A DNA stretch of 64,000 nt from Mycobacterium sp. DL99 (GTDB lineage: Bacteria > Actinomycetota > Actinomycetes > Mycobacteriales > Mycobacteriaceae). The notes below the pieces were generated by a model. The model was given only the letters and a program-made list of their open reading frames with translations, did not search any database and was not told the DNA's origin. The DNA lies in the NCBI RefSeq assembly GCF_004762045.1, contig NZ_SJOM01000007.1, forward strand, positions 5,507,798-5,571,797, in the 5' to 3' direction. The translations under genes were made by a program, and so were the position numbers. Positions 25,103 through 33,292 of the stretch are shown here, piece by piece (within the stretch, counting starts at the first letter, position 1; each line of letters opens with the position of its first letter).

Positions 25103-26211
25103 GTCACCACCTCGATCCTGGACAGCCACTTCGTCTGCAGCACACCGGGTCTACTCGCAGCGATGAGCCGGCACGGGTACCCATGGTCCAGATCGAGAGG
25201 CTCACCGTTGAGCCGCAACGCGATCAACGTCGCGGTGTCGCGGGCATGCCGCGCGGGCAGCACGGTACGGGAGTACGGGCCCGGCGGTTCCAGCGAGACC
25301 ATCCGCACATCGGAGTCCGGCGCGCCACCCACCACAGCGATCAGATCGGCCAGCACCACCCCGGTCCAATCCGCACCGACACTCCAGCCTTCGACGCACG
25401 CGATCGGCAGTCGCCGGGTGGTCTGCGGTAGGGCCGACAACTCGGCGAGGGTGAAGGCCCGCACCACGGCTCCGGCGGTCACGGTCAGCCGATAGTCCGG
25501 TGATGTCGCACTGCGCAGCACACCGGCCGCGATCGCCGACCGGTTCACCGGAACCCCCTGCGGCCCTTGCCCGGAACGCGGGGCCAAGACGGACACACGA
25601 CGCAGGAACGGCACAGTCTGCCCCGCGGTGACAACCGTCGCCAGCGCCACCGCCACCCAGGTGGCACGCAGCACGGTGCGCCGACTGGGGCCCGCGGCCA
25701 CGTCCCGCGTCACGGGGCCCGCCTCCAACTCCAGCGGCTCCCCCAGCGCCCGGCGGATCACCGGCAGTTTCACCGCGACATGTACCAGCACGGCCCCGGC
25801 TGCCACATAGGCCATGGCGTAGTGGGTCGTGGTGAAGAAGAACTTGAACGCGTACCACTGTGCGATGTTCAGCAGGCCGGTGGACAGCTGGAACAGGATC
25901 GCGCCCACCAGCACCAGGATCGACAACCGTTCCAGCTGGCGCACGAGCCCACCGATGATCGGGCGCTCGAACAGCTTCGGCCAAACCGACCACAGCTTGA
26001 CGACCACGAGCGGGATCGCGGCGATGCCCGAGATCACGTGCAACCCCTGGGTCAGCCGGTACAGCCAGACCGGCCGGGTGGGCCAGAAGAACCACGGCTG
26101 CGGATGCTGGATGAAATGGCTGATCAGTCCGGTGACAAAGCAAATGGCCACCGCGATGCCCAGGGCCGTTCCGACCCGGACGGTCACCGCCGTTCCACGC
26201 AGGCCGCTCAT
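25099..26211 (-). CDS. Membrane-anchored molybdopterin-dependent oxidoreductase (sulfite-oxidase fold)
   Basis: 370-residue protein with two parts. Residues about 1-185 hold four or five membrane helices with histidines in cytochrome-b-like positions (SHFIQHP, GLHVISG, HYAMAYV, VHVAVK), suggesting bound haem. After one more helix comes a sulfite-oxidase/YedY-type molybdopterin domain (about 245-370) with the Mo-ligand cysteine in PIACVEGWSVGADWTG. ATG 26211 overlaps the methyltransferase stop; the upstream extension is non-coding-like. It probably passes electrons between an external substrate and the quinone pool; the substrate is unknown. Confidence 0.85.
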   Translation of the reverse strand: MSGLRGTAVTVRVGTALGIAVAICFVTGLISHFIQHPQPWFFWPTRPVWLYRLTQGLHVISGIAAIPLVVVKLWSVWPKLFERPIIGGLVRQLERLSILVLVGAILFQLSTGLLNIAQWYAFKFFFTTTHYAMAYVAAGAVLVHVAVKLPVIRRALGEPLELEAGPVTRDVAAGPSRRTVLRATWVAVALATVVTAGQTVPFLRRVSVLAPRSGQGPQGVPVNRSAIAAGVLRSATSPDYRLTVTAGAVVRAFTLAELSALPQTTRRLPIACVEGWSVGADWTGVVLADLIAVVGGAPDSDVRMVSLEPPGPYSRTVLPARHARDTATLIALRLNGEPLDLDHGYPCRLIAASRPGVLQTKWLSRIEVVT

Positions 26212-26849
26212 ATCGCTTCCAGGGCCGCGATCGCCCGGTGACCGACGGGGTACACCGCCGTCACCGCGAGGCCGACATCCCCGGCGAGCCGGGTCGCGCA
26301 GTCCAAACCCACCGTCGCCCAACGGAACCACGGACCGACGCTGCACAGGGTCTCCAACCGCACCCACGCCGCGTCGACTCCCGTTGCCACGGTGTCGAAT
26401 TCGACCAGGCAACGGCCACCACGCCGAAGCAGCTCACCGGCCCGTTGCAGCACCCGCCACGGATCACCCCCAAGCCCGACGTTTCCGTCGGCCAACAACA
26501 CGGTGTGCCAGCGACCGGTTCCCGGCAGCGGTTCGAACAGGTCGCGGCACAGCACCGGTGCGCCACTGCCCCTTGCCAGCTCGACGGCGGTACGGGACAG
26601 GTCCACGCCGAGCGCAGGCAGCCCGCGCCGCACCAGACCAGCGACCAGCCGCCCCGGACCACAGCCGAGGTCGAGTGTCGGCCCCGAACACAGGTTCACG
26701 ATGGCATCGTCAAACCGCCTGTCGAAACAGCGGTCGGCGCGCGCACCGCCCAGCCAGCTGTACACCGGCAGGAGGCGCAGGCTGCCGTCGTCGCGCCGGA
26801 TCCAGCAGCTCTCCCCGTCGAGCGCCCGGTCGTAGAGCCGCCCGTGCAT
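26208..26849 (-). CDS. Class I SAM-dependent methyltransferase
   Basis: 213-residue cytosolic methyltransferase. Motif I is LDLGCGPGRLVAGL (about residues 57-70), followed by LGVDLSRTAVELAR, and a later LRRGGRCLVEFDT corresponds to the post-motif III strand. The ATG lies one base after the stop of the DUF2064 gene. The acceptor (sugar, lipid or small molecule) is unknown; membership of an operon with a GT2 enzyme points to modification of a glycosylated compound. Confidence 0.87.
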   Translation of the reverse strand: MHGRLYDRALDGESCWIRRDDGSLRLLPVYSWLGGARADRCFDRRFDDAIVNLCSGPTLDLGCGPGRLVAGLVRRGLPALGVDLSRTAVELARGSGAPVLCRDLFEPLPGTGRWHTVLLADGNVGLGGDPWRVLQRAGELLRRGGRCLVEFDTVATGVDAAWVRLETLCSVGPWFRWATVGLDCATRLAGDVGLAVTAVYPVGHRAIAALEAI

Positions 26850-26850
26850 G

Positions 26851-27507
26851 TCAGAACCCCCGCGCCGCGCGGACGAACCGGCTGCCCGGCGCACATGCCC
26901 GGCGCACCTCGGCGATGTCGTCGACCGTGTCGAAGTCGGCCAGTTCGGCGGCCAGGTTCACCGTCGCCCCGGTGCCACGCAATGCGGCAAGGGTTTCCGC
27001 ACCGGTGCGCGACGTGGACATCTCGATGTCCGCCAGGCATGCGGCTGTGCGGCAGTCCCGGACACCCAGCACCCACCAGCCGCCGTCACGCGCCATCCCG
27101 AGCACCGCGTCGGCGTCCGCCAACGCCTGCCCGCACTCGTCGAGCAACGTGGCGGTCACCTGCGGGGTGTCCATCCCGATCTGCAGCACCGGCAGCCTCG
27201 TCACCGCGGCAGCGTCGGCGTGCGCATTGGCCAGTCGCTGGGCGAAGCCCACGCCGTGCTGCGGCACGACGATGAAATCGTCCAGCCGGTCCCGGATTTC
27301 CCCGCCGCAGTGGGCCAACTCAAGGTCACCGGTGAGCGCCACCACCCGGGCCGAGACCGCAGCGCCGGCCACTGCGTCGAGGGTGTCCAGCAGCGCTGCG
27401 GCCGCGATGTCGGCGGCGGCCTGGTCACCGACCCCCGCGGCCAGCCGCGTCTTGGCCAGCCCGGGCACCGGCGCCTTGGCAACCACCAGCACGGCAATGG
27501 ATGTCAC
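26851..27507 (-). CDS. DUF2064 / TIGR04282-type nucleotidyl- or glycosyltransferase-like protein
   Basis: 218-residue protein of the CofC/MobA-like GT-A fold. The family fingerprint VVAKAPVPGLAKTRL (about residues 7-21) is clear, as are IGMDTPQVT (metal-binding region) and ARDGGWWVLG. It belongs to the group annotated with arsenosugar-type clusters (TIGR04282) and to M. tuberculosis Rv0540c's group. GTG 27507 is used because it overlaps the GT2 stop (GTGA). It is thought to act with the adjacent GT2; the exact reaction is not established. Confidence 0.85.
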   Translation of the reverse strand: MTSIAVLVVAKAPVPGLAKTRLAAGVGDQAAADIAAAALLDTLDAVAGAAVSARVVALTGDLELAHCGGEIRDRLDDFIVVPQHGVGFAQRLANAHADAAAVTRLPVLQIGMDTPQVTATLLDECGQALADADAVLGMARDGGWWVLGVRDCRTAACLADIEMSTSRTGAETLAALRGTGATVNLAAELADFDTVDDIAEVRRACAPGSRFVRAARGF

Positions 27508-28163
27508 CTGATCACCCGCCAGAAGTCCAGGGCGGCAACAACACTGCCCCGCACCGATCCGCTCACCTTGGACTGCCCACCGGTGCGGGGACCATAGGCC
27601 ACGTCGCGCTCGATCACCCGCCAACCGGCCTGAGCGGCACGGACCAACAACTCGAGCGGGTAACCGGACCGCCGATCTGTCACCCCGAGCCCGATCAGCG
27701 CATCTCGGCGGGCCACCCGCATCGGCGCGATGTCGTGCACCGGCAGCCGGTGCCGCTGCCGCAACCGCCAGCACACCGCGGCAGTACCGAGCCGGGCATG
27801 CCAGGGCCAGCGCAGCCCGGGGATCGGCCGGCGCCGGCCGATGACCAGATCTGCGCCGCGCTCGAGTTCGGCGACAAGCGCCGGAAGCTCCCGGGGGTCC
27901 ATGGACCCGTCGGCGTCGAGCACCGCCACGATCGGCGTCGCGGCGGCGACCACGCCTGCGTGCACCGCCGAGCCATACCCGGGGCGCGGCTCGGTGACCA
28001 CCGTCGCACCGAGCGACCGGGCCACCTCAGCCGTGCGGTCGGTGCTGTTGTTGTCGACCACAAGCGGCCGGTAGCCGTCGGGCATCGCGGCCAGCACACC
28101 TGGCAGCGACTGCTGCTCGTCCAGACAGGGCAGCACCACGGTGACGCGGTCGGCAGGGGCCAT
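27504..28163 (-). CDS. Family 2 glycosyltransferase (Rv0539c-type)
   Basis: 219-residue GT2 enzyme with no membrane anchor. It shows VVLPCLDEQQSLPG (nucleotide-sugar binding start), VVDNNSTDRT, the metal-binding DADGSMDP (about residues 86-93) and the acceptor-side GYPLELLVRA. Related proteins are described as dolichyl/polyprenyl-phosphate sugar synthases. ATG 28163 is used; the extension upstream enters the divergent promoter. It is the first gene of the operon, so it is transcribed from the region shared with the two-component system. Confidence 0.88.
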   Translation of the reverse strand: MAPADRVTVVLPCLDEQQSLPGVLAAMPDGYRPLVVDNNSTDRTAEVARSLGATVVTEPRPGYGSAVHAGVVAAATPIVAVLDADGSMDPRELPALVAELERGADLVIGRRRPIPGLRWPWHARLGTAAVCWRLRQRHRLPVHDIAPMRVARRDALIGLGVTDRRSGYPLELLVRAAQAGWRVIERDVAYGPRTGGQSKVSGSVRGSVVAALDFWRVIR

Positions 28164-28266
28164 GATGTCCGACGGTAGGCCGCCCCCGGCGCCCTGACCA
28201 GGGCCCAACGATGACGAAATTGTGACATAGCCGCAGGTCGCGGCGTCGCGGCAGTAACCTCGAAGG

Positions 28267-28953
28267 GTGACCCGGGTACTGATCGCCGACGACGACACCG
28301 TCGTACGCGACGTCGTACGCCGCTACCTGGAACGCGACGGCCTGGACGTCTCGATCGCGCACGACGGCACCGAAGCCTTGCGGTTGCTCGACTCCGAGCA
28401 GATCGACGTCGCGGTTCTGGACGTGATGATGCCCGGTTCCGACGGGCTGTCGTTGTGCCGCGATCTGCGCCGCGACGGCGACTACAGGATGCCGGTGATA
28501 CTGCTGACCGCCCTCGGCGAGGAGGATGACCGCATCGCGGGCCTGGAGGCCGGTGCCGACGACTATCTGACAAAACCGTTCAGCCCTCGTGAACTGGCGT
28601 TGCGGGTGCGGTCAGTGCTGCGACGCAGCAGCGGCCCCACCACGCCGGTGGCCGCGGAGCTCGCCCTCGATGACCTGCACGTCTCCACTGCGGCGCGCGC
28701 CGTGACGCTAGCCGGGCGCCCGGTCAGCCTGACCAACCGCGAGTTCGATCTGCTGGTGTTCTTCCTGACCAACAGCGACGTCGTGTTCTCCCGCGAAGAT
28801 CTGTTGAAGCGGGTCTGGCGCTGGGACTTCGGCGACCTGTCCACCGTCACTGTCCACATCAAGCGGCTGCGGTCCAAGCTCGGCGATCAGCACCGAATCC
28901 AGACCGTGTGGGGACGGGGCTACCTGTGGAGTTCCGGTGCAGAACCTCGCTGA
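28267..28953 (+). CDS. OmpR/PhoB-family response regulator
   Basis: 228-residue regulator. The receiver domain has acidic pocket ADDD, phospho-acceptor D52 in VLDVMMPG and K103 in LTKPF; the C-terminal winged-helix (about 130-225) shows TNREFDLLVFF and TVTVHIKRLRSKLG. It starts with GTG 104 bases from the divergent GT2 start. It overlaps the histidine kinase by 17 bases, so both form a transcriptional and translational unit. The arrangement suggests control of the GT2-to-membrane protein operon. Confidence 0.93.
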   Translation: MTRVLIADDDTVVRDVVRRYLERDGLDVSIAHDGTEALRLLDSEQIDVAVLDVMMPGSDGLSLCRDLRRDGDYRMPVILLTALGEEDDRIAGLEAGADDYLTKPFSPRELALRVRSVLRRSSGPTTPVAAELALDDLHVSTAARAVTLAGRPVSLTNREFDLLVFFLTNSDVVFSREDLLKRVWRWDFGDLSTVTVHIKRLRSKLGDQHRIQTVWGRGYLWSSGAEPR

Positions 28954-29965
28954 GATCATCGGCTGGGCACTGGCCTGCTCAGTGCCCGTCGTCCTCGCCG
29001 GGGCGATCATCATCCGGCTGGCCCGGTCCTGGTCACTCGCGCTGAGCATGGTGGTGCTGGTGCTGATCCCGACACTGGCCACGTTCACCGGAGTGCTCGG
29101 CGCCAGCGGCTTCATGATCACCGAGACCTTCGAGCAGACCGCCGTCGTGCTGGTGATCGTCTCGGTGGTGACCATCCCCGCCGCCGTGATGCTGGCCCGC
29201 TACCAGGCCCGGCGCACGGTGTGGGAGCAGGAGATCCGCGATTCGGAACGCGCGGCCGAACATTCGCGCCGCCGGCTCGTCGCGTTCGTCAGCCATGACC
29301 TGCGCACCCCGCTGGCCGGTATCCGCGCGGTCTCCGAGGCCATCGCCGACGGTGTGGTCACCGACGACGAGGTCAGAACTCAAGCCAAACACATTGAGCA
29401 GGAATCGATCCGGCTCTCCGAGATGGTCGACGACCTGTTCGAGATGTCCAAGATCAACGCCGGCTCCGTGCAGCCCGTCCGCGAGCAGGTGGCCCTCGAC
29501 GAGGTGGTGGCAGATGTGATCGCGGCCCACCGGATACCGGCCGACCGCGCGGGCGTGCGGTTGACCGCGGAACTACCCCCGCAACCGGTGCGCGTGCTGG
29601 GCAGTGACCGCTCCCTGGTCCGCGTGCTGTCGAACCTGGTGGCCAATGCCATCGCGCACACACCGGAGGGCGGCAGCGTAACGCTGACCCTCGGGACGGA
29701 CGCCGACGGCGCATGGGCGCACGTCGACGACACCGGGGTTGGCATCGATGAAGTCGATCTGCCCCGGGTGTTCGACGTGGCCTACCGCGGATCCAACGGC
29801 CGTGTGCCACGCGCGGATTCGTCGCTGCCGAGCGGATCCGGACTGGGACTGACCATCGCGGCGGGCCTGGTGCAGGCGCACGGTGGCACGTTGTCCGCCC
29901 GCAACCTGGACACCGGGGCGCGCTTCGAGGTGCGACTGCCGCTGGCGGCCGGCACCGCCGAATAG
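28937..29965 (+). CDS. Sensor histidine kinase
   Basis: 342-residue membrane sensor. Two or three helices cluster at residues 8-90 with only short external loops, so the signal is probably sensed within or at the membrane. The phospho-acceptor is H120 in FVSHDLRTPLAG; the ATP lid contains LSNLVANAIAHTPEGG (N box), DDTGVGID (G1) and SGSGLGLTIA (G2). GTG start within the regulator's 3' end. Partner of the regulator at 28267. Confidence 0.93.
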   Translation: MQNLAEIIGWALACSVPVVLAGAIIIRLARSWSLALSMVVLVLIPTLATFTGVLGASGFMITETFEQTAVVLVIVSVVTIPAAVMLARYQARRTVWEQEIRDSERAAEHSRRRLVAFVSHDLRTPLAGIRAVSEAIADGVVTDDEVRTQAKHIEQESIRLSEMVDDLFEMSKINAGSVQPVREQVALDEVVADVIAAHRIPADRAGVRLTAELPPQPVRVLGSDRSLVRVLSNLVANAIAHTPEGGSVTLTLGTDADGAWAHVDDTGVGIDEVDLPRVFDVAYRGSNGRVPRADSSLPSGSGLGLTIAAGLVQAHGGTLSARNLDTGARFEVRLPLAAGTAE

Positions 29966-29968
29966 TCG

Positions 29969-31096
29969 TCAGTCCGGCAGCGAGTTGCTCAGCCGCTCGG
30001 TGGCGGCCACATAGTCCTCGATGAACTCACGCACGACCTCGCGCGCCGGTTTCACCTTGTTCATCAGCCCGACGCCCTGCCCGACGAAGTACGTCGCCAA
30101 CGCTTGTGCACCCGGATGACCCTGTGCGGCAAGAACATCGATGCGCCGGATGACGGGCTCGGCGAGCATGTTCTGCAGCGGGAGCGGAAGCGTCTGGTGT
30201 CCAGCGGGATTCGGCTGCCACGCGTCAGTCCATTCGGAGACCAGCTGACGCGCCGGCTTACCGGTGCGACCGGTCGACCGCACGGTGTCCCGCGACGTCG
30301 CGGCGAGCATCTTCTGCACGGTATGCGGGGCCGTCTCGGCCTCCTCGGTGGTCAGCCACACCGAACCGGTCCAGGCGCCGGCCGCGCCCATCGCCACCGC
30401 GGCCGCCATCTGCCTGCCGGTCACGATGCCCCCGGCGGCCAGGACCGGAATCGTGCTGCCGGCCTGCTCCAGCGTCTCAAGGACTTCGGGAACCAGCACC
30501 AGCGTCGACACCTCACCGCAGTGCCCGCCGGCCTCGGTGCCCTGCGCGACGATCAGGTCCACCCCGGCCTGCACCTGCTTGAGCGCGTGCTCGCGGGCCC
30601 CCACCAGGGCGGCGACCGGGACACCGCGTTCGCGGCCGGCCTCGATCATGTAGTCCGGCGGCACGCCGAGCGCATTGGCGATGAGTTTGATCGGATGGCT
30701 CATCGCCACGTCCAGCAGCTCGTGGCCGGTGTCACCCGACAGCGAGGACCCGCCCAGCCGGGGGCTGGCGTCCGGTTCGATGCCGTGCTCGGTGAGCAGC
30801 TGAGCCACGAACTCCCGGTATTCGCCGGGGATCCGGTCGGTGAGCTGGTTGCGGGAGAGGTTCTCGCCCTTGCCCTCGAACTTCGCCGGAACGATGGTGT
30901 CGGCGCCATAGGGTTTGCCGCCCACCTGCTGGTCGATCCAGGTCAGCTCGCGGTCGAGCTGCTCGGGCGTGTACGCCGTGGCGCCGAGGACACCGAAGCC
31001 GCCGGCATTGGTCACCGCGGCCACCACGTCACGGCAGTGGCTGAAGGCGAAGAGAGGGAAATCGATCCCGAACTGCTCACAGATGGCGGGTTTCAC
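29969..31096 (-). CDS. Nitronate monooxygenase-family FMN enzyme
   Basis: 375-residue TIM-barrel flavoprotein of the 2-nitropropane dioxygenase/nitronate monooxygenase family, oxidising alkyl nitronates. Signatures: GFGVLGATAYTPEQLDREL near the start, VAQGTEAGGHCGEVSTLVLVPEV in the middle (catalytic-His region) and PVLAAGGIVTGRQMAAA (phosphate of FMN). It ends 3 bases after the histidine kinase on the other strand. Similar enzymes occur in several copies in mycobacteria; the physiological substrate is not known. Confidence 0.88.
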   Translation of the reverse strand: MKPAICEQFGIDFPLFAFSHCRDVVAAVTNAGGFGVLGATAYTPEQLDRELTWIDQQVGGKPYGADTIVPAKFEGKGENLSRNQLTDRIPGEYREFVAQLLTEHGIEPDASPRLGGSSLSGDTGHELLDVAMSHPIKLIANALGVPPDYMIEAGRERGVPVAALVGAREHALKQVQAGVDLIVAQGTEAGGHCGEVSTLVLVPEVLETLEQAGSTIPVLAAGGIVTGRQMAAAVAMGAAGAWTGSVWLTTEEAETAPHTVQKMLAATSRDTVRSTGRTGKPARQLVSEWTDAWQPNPAGHQTLPLPLQNMLAEPVIRRIDVLAAQGHPGAQALATYFVGQGVGLMNKVKPAREVVREFIEDYVAATERLSNSLPD

Positions 31097-31146
31097 ACCG
31101 TCAGTATTGCCACGCAGACTTGACGGGTGTCAAGAGCGCCCCGTGG

Positions 31147-32178
31147 TCAGGCACGCAGCGGCGCGAACGCGAACTCGGCCAATCCGTCCCTCGGGTCGAT
31201 CGCGGCCTCGAAGTCCAGCACCTGTGCGGCGTGCGCCGGCGAGGCCACGATGTGGCGGACGTCGCCGCTGCGGTACTGACCGGTGACGACGGGCCTGCCC
31301 GCCCCACGGGCCTCGCACAACCGGGTGGCCACCTCCATGATCGAGATGGGCCGCCCCGAGCACACGTTGAACGCGTTGAAGCCGTCGAGCCCGGCACCGA
31401 CCGCGGCCACGTTGGCGGCCGCGACATCGTCGACGTGAACGAAGTCGCGCATCTGCCCGCCGTCCTCGAAAACTCCTGGCTGCTGCCCGGATTCGAGTTG
31501 CGAACGGAAGATCGCCGCGACCCCGGAATACGGGGTGTCGCGCGGCATGTTCGGGCCGTAGACGTTGTGATAGCGCAGCGCGACCACACTCCCGGCGCCG
31601 GCCTCCGCCCAGGCCAACGCGAAATGCTCCTGCGCGGTCTTGCTGGCGGCGTACAGACTGCGGGGTCGTAACGGCGCGTCCTCGCCGACGAGCCGCCACC
31701 GCAATTGTTCTTCGCCGATCGGGCAGCGGTGCTCGAACACCCCGGCATCCAGATCGGCACGGGCGCGCGGCGCCGGATCGACCGGGCCATGCTCGGGGCA
31801 GTCGTAGCCGCCCTGCCCGTACACCACCATCGACGAGGCCAACACGAGACGGGTGCAACCCGCGGCGAACATCTCGGCGAGCAGCACCGCCGTCCCGTAG
31901 TCGTTGTGGCCGGCGTAGGACGGCGCGTCGGCCGCGTTGACCCCGGCTCCCACCACCGCGGCCTGGTGACACACCACATCAACCCCGGCGAGCAGCGGCT
32001 CCAGCGCGTCGCGGTCGCGGATATCGACCACGCGACACTGCGGCGGGGGTTCAGCGCCCGGACCGTGCGCGGCCGCCAGCAGGGTGTCCACCGCGATGAC
32101 CTCATGACCGGCGGCCTGCAACGCGGCCCAGGTGCGGGTACCGATGAAGCCCGCCGCGCCGGTGAGCAGAACTCTCAC
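31147..32178 (-). CDS. NAD-dependent epimerase/dehydratase (GalE3-type)
   Basis: 343-residue extended SDR. NAD motif TGAAGFIGTRT at residues 6-16, the active-site YAASK near 170 and a typical nucleotide-sugar C-terminal half. It matches M. tuberculosis galE3 (Rv0536) in position, following the MTA phosphorylase; its GTG start overlaps that gene's stop (GTGA). The nucleotide-sugar substrate is not identified, though UDP-galactose/glucose is the usual annotation. The co-oriented ORF at 31101-32105 is a shadow. Confidence 0.9.
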   Translation of the reverse strand: MRVLLTGAAGFIGTRTWAALQAAGHEVIAVDTLLAAAHGPGAEPPPQCRVVDIRDRDALEPLLAGVDVVCHQAAVVGAGVNAADAPSYAGHNDYGTAVLLAEMFAAGCTRLVLASSMVVYGQGGYDCPEHGPVDPAPRARADLDAGVFEHRCPIGEEQLRWRLVGEDAPLRPRSLYAASKTAQEHFALAWAEAGAGSVVALRYHNVYGPNMPRDTPYSGVAAIFRSQLESGQQPGVFEDGGQMRDFVHVDDVAAANVAAVGAGLDGFNAFNVCSGRPISIMEVATRLCEARGAGRPVVTGQYRSGDVRHIVASPAHAAQVLDFEAAIDPRDGLAEFAFAPLRA

Positions 32179-32951
32179 GGCAGCTCGAAGGGCAACTTCA
32201 CCCCGTCGTGGGCCAGGCAGTGCGTGCAGGCGCGCTCGGTATCGACGGCCTCCAGCGCCTCGTGCACGAGCTTCTTGAACGGCACCAGATTGCGCTCGAA
32301 CTCGGCGAAGACGTCCACCGTCGTCACCCCTGAACCCGCCTCGATCCCGGCATCCAGATCGGTCACCAAAGCGATTGCCGCATAACACATCTCAAGCTCA
32401 CGCGCCAGCACGGCCTCGGGGTAGCCGGTCATGTTGACCAGGGTGAAGCCCTGATCGGCGAACCACCGGCTCTCGGCCCTGGTGGAGAACCGCGGCCCCT
32501 GGATCACCACCATGGTGCCGCCGTCGACCACCCCGGGCAGCCCGGCCGCCGCGGACCGCAAGTCCGGGCAGTACGGATCGGCGAAGCCGACGTGGATGCC
32601 GCCGGAATCGAAGTACGTGTCGGCGCGGGCACGGGTGCGGTCCACCAGCTGATCGGGCACCACGATCGAACCCGGACCCAACTGCGTCGTCAGACTGCCC
32701 ACCGCACACGGACCGAAGATCCGTCGCACCCCCAACGTGCGCAGCGCCCACATATTGGCCCGGTACGGGACCATGTGCGGCGAGAACTCGTGGTTGACCC
32801 CGTGCCGAGGCAGAAAGGCCACCTCGTGTCCGCCCACCGCACCCACCGTGATGGGCGCGCTCGGCGGACCGTAGGGGGTGTCCACAGTGACGGTGTGGGC
32901 CTCGGGCCCGAAGAACGAATAGAACCCACTACCGCCGATGACGCCGAGCAT
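32175..32951 (-). CDS. mtnP: S-methyl-5'-thioadenosine phosphorylase (Rv0535-type)
   Basis: 258-residue nucleoside phosphorylase cleaving methylthioadenosine to adenine and methylthioribose-1-phosphate. Family landmarks are GGSGFY at residues 5-10 (phosphate-binding start), PRHG and QGPRFSTRAES, and NMTGYPEAVLARE in the purine-binding site. It is translationally coupled to galE downstream. In M. tuberculosis the gene is called pnp/Rv0535 and acts on methylthioadenosine. A short gene of unknown role lies 6 bases upstream. Confidence 0.93.
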   Translation of the reverse strand: MLGVIGGSGFYSFFGPEAHTVTVDTPYGPPSAPITVGAVGGHEVAFLPRHGVNHEFSPHMVPYRANMWALRTLGVRRIFGPCAVGSLTTQLGPGSIVVPDQLVDRTRARADTYFDSGGIHVGFADPYCPDLRSAAAGLPGVVDGGTMVVIQGPRFSTRAESRWFADQGFTLVNMTGYPEAVLARELEMCYAAIALVTDLDAGIEAGSGVTTVDVFAEFERNLVPFKKLVHEALEAVDTERACTHCLAHDGVKLPFELP

Positions 32952-32957
32952 GCAGTG

Positions 32958-33242
32958 CTATTCGGCCTCGTCGGGGGCCTTGACGTCCGCCGGGCCCTCG
33001 TCAACGTCCGGGCCGACGCCTGCGTCGAGGTCGTCGTCGAAGTCGTCGAAATCCTCATTCGCCTTGCGGGCGCCGTCGGCGATCTCGAAGACATCGGTGG
33101 CCAGGCCACCGATGGCGGTCGCGACGTCCTTGACGGCCGTGGTGATGATCGAGGTGACCTGCCCGACCGTGGAGGCCACTGCCTCGACGGATTCCTGCAG
33201 CACGTCCTTGCCGATCTCGGTCTTGCTGAGCTGCTCCTTCAT
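32958..33242 (-). CDS. Small acidic protein upstream of MTA phosphorylase
   Basis: 94-residue protein. The ATG at 33242 begins MKEQLSKTEIGKDV; the longer ORF upstream is Arg-rich antisense to menA. The first 60 residues could form an amphipathic or membrane-associated helix region (VTSIITTAVKDVATAIGGLATDV); the last 30 are strongly acidic (DFDDFDDDLDAGVG). No family recognised. It shares an operon with the phosphorylase (6-base gap) and is divergent from menA. Confidence 0.7.
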   Translation of the reverse strand: MKEQLSKTEIGKDVLQESVEAVASTVGQVTSIITTAVKDVATAIGGLATDVFEIADGARKANEDFDDFDDDLDAGVGPDVDEGPADVKAPDEAE

Positions 33243-33292
33243 GAGGCTCAGTGTAGGAGTCCGCGCGGGATGGCACCGGGTCAGCTCATACG

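Noticed and set aside
25829..27511. 560-codon plus-strand frame opposite the molybdoenzyme operon
   Set aside because: Pro/Arg/Ser-rich shadow of three overlapping minus-strand genes.
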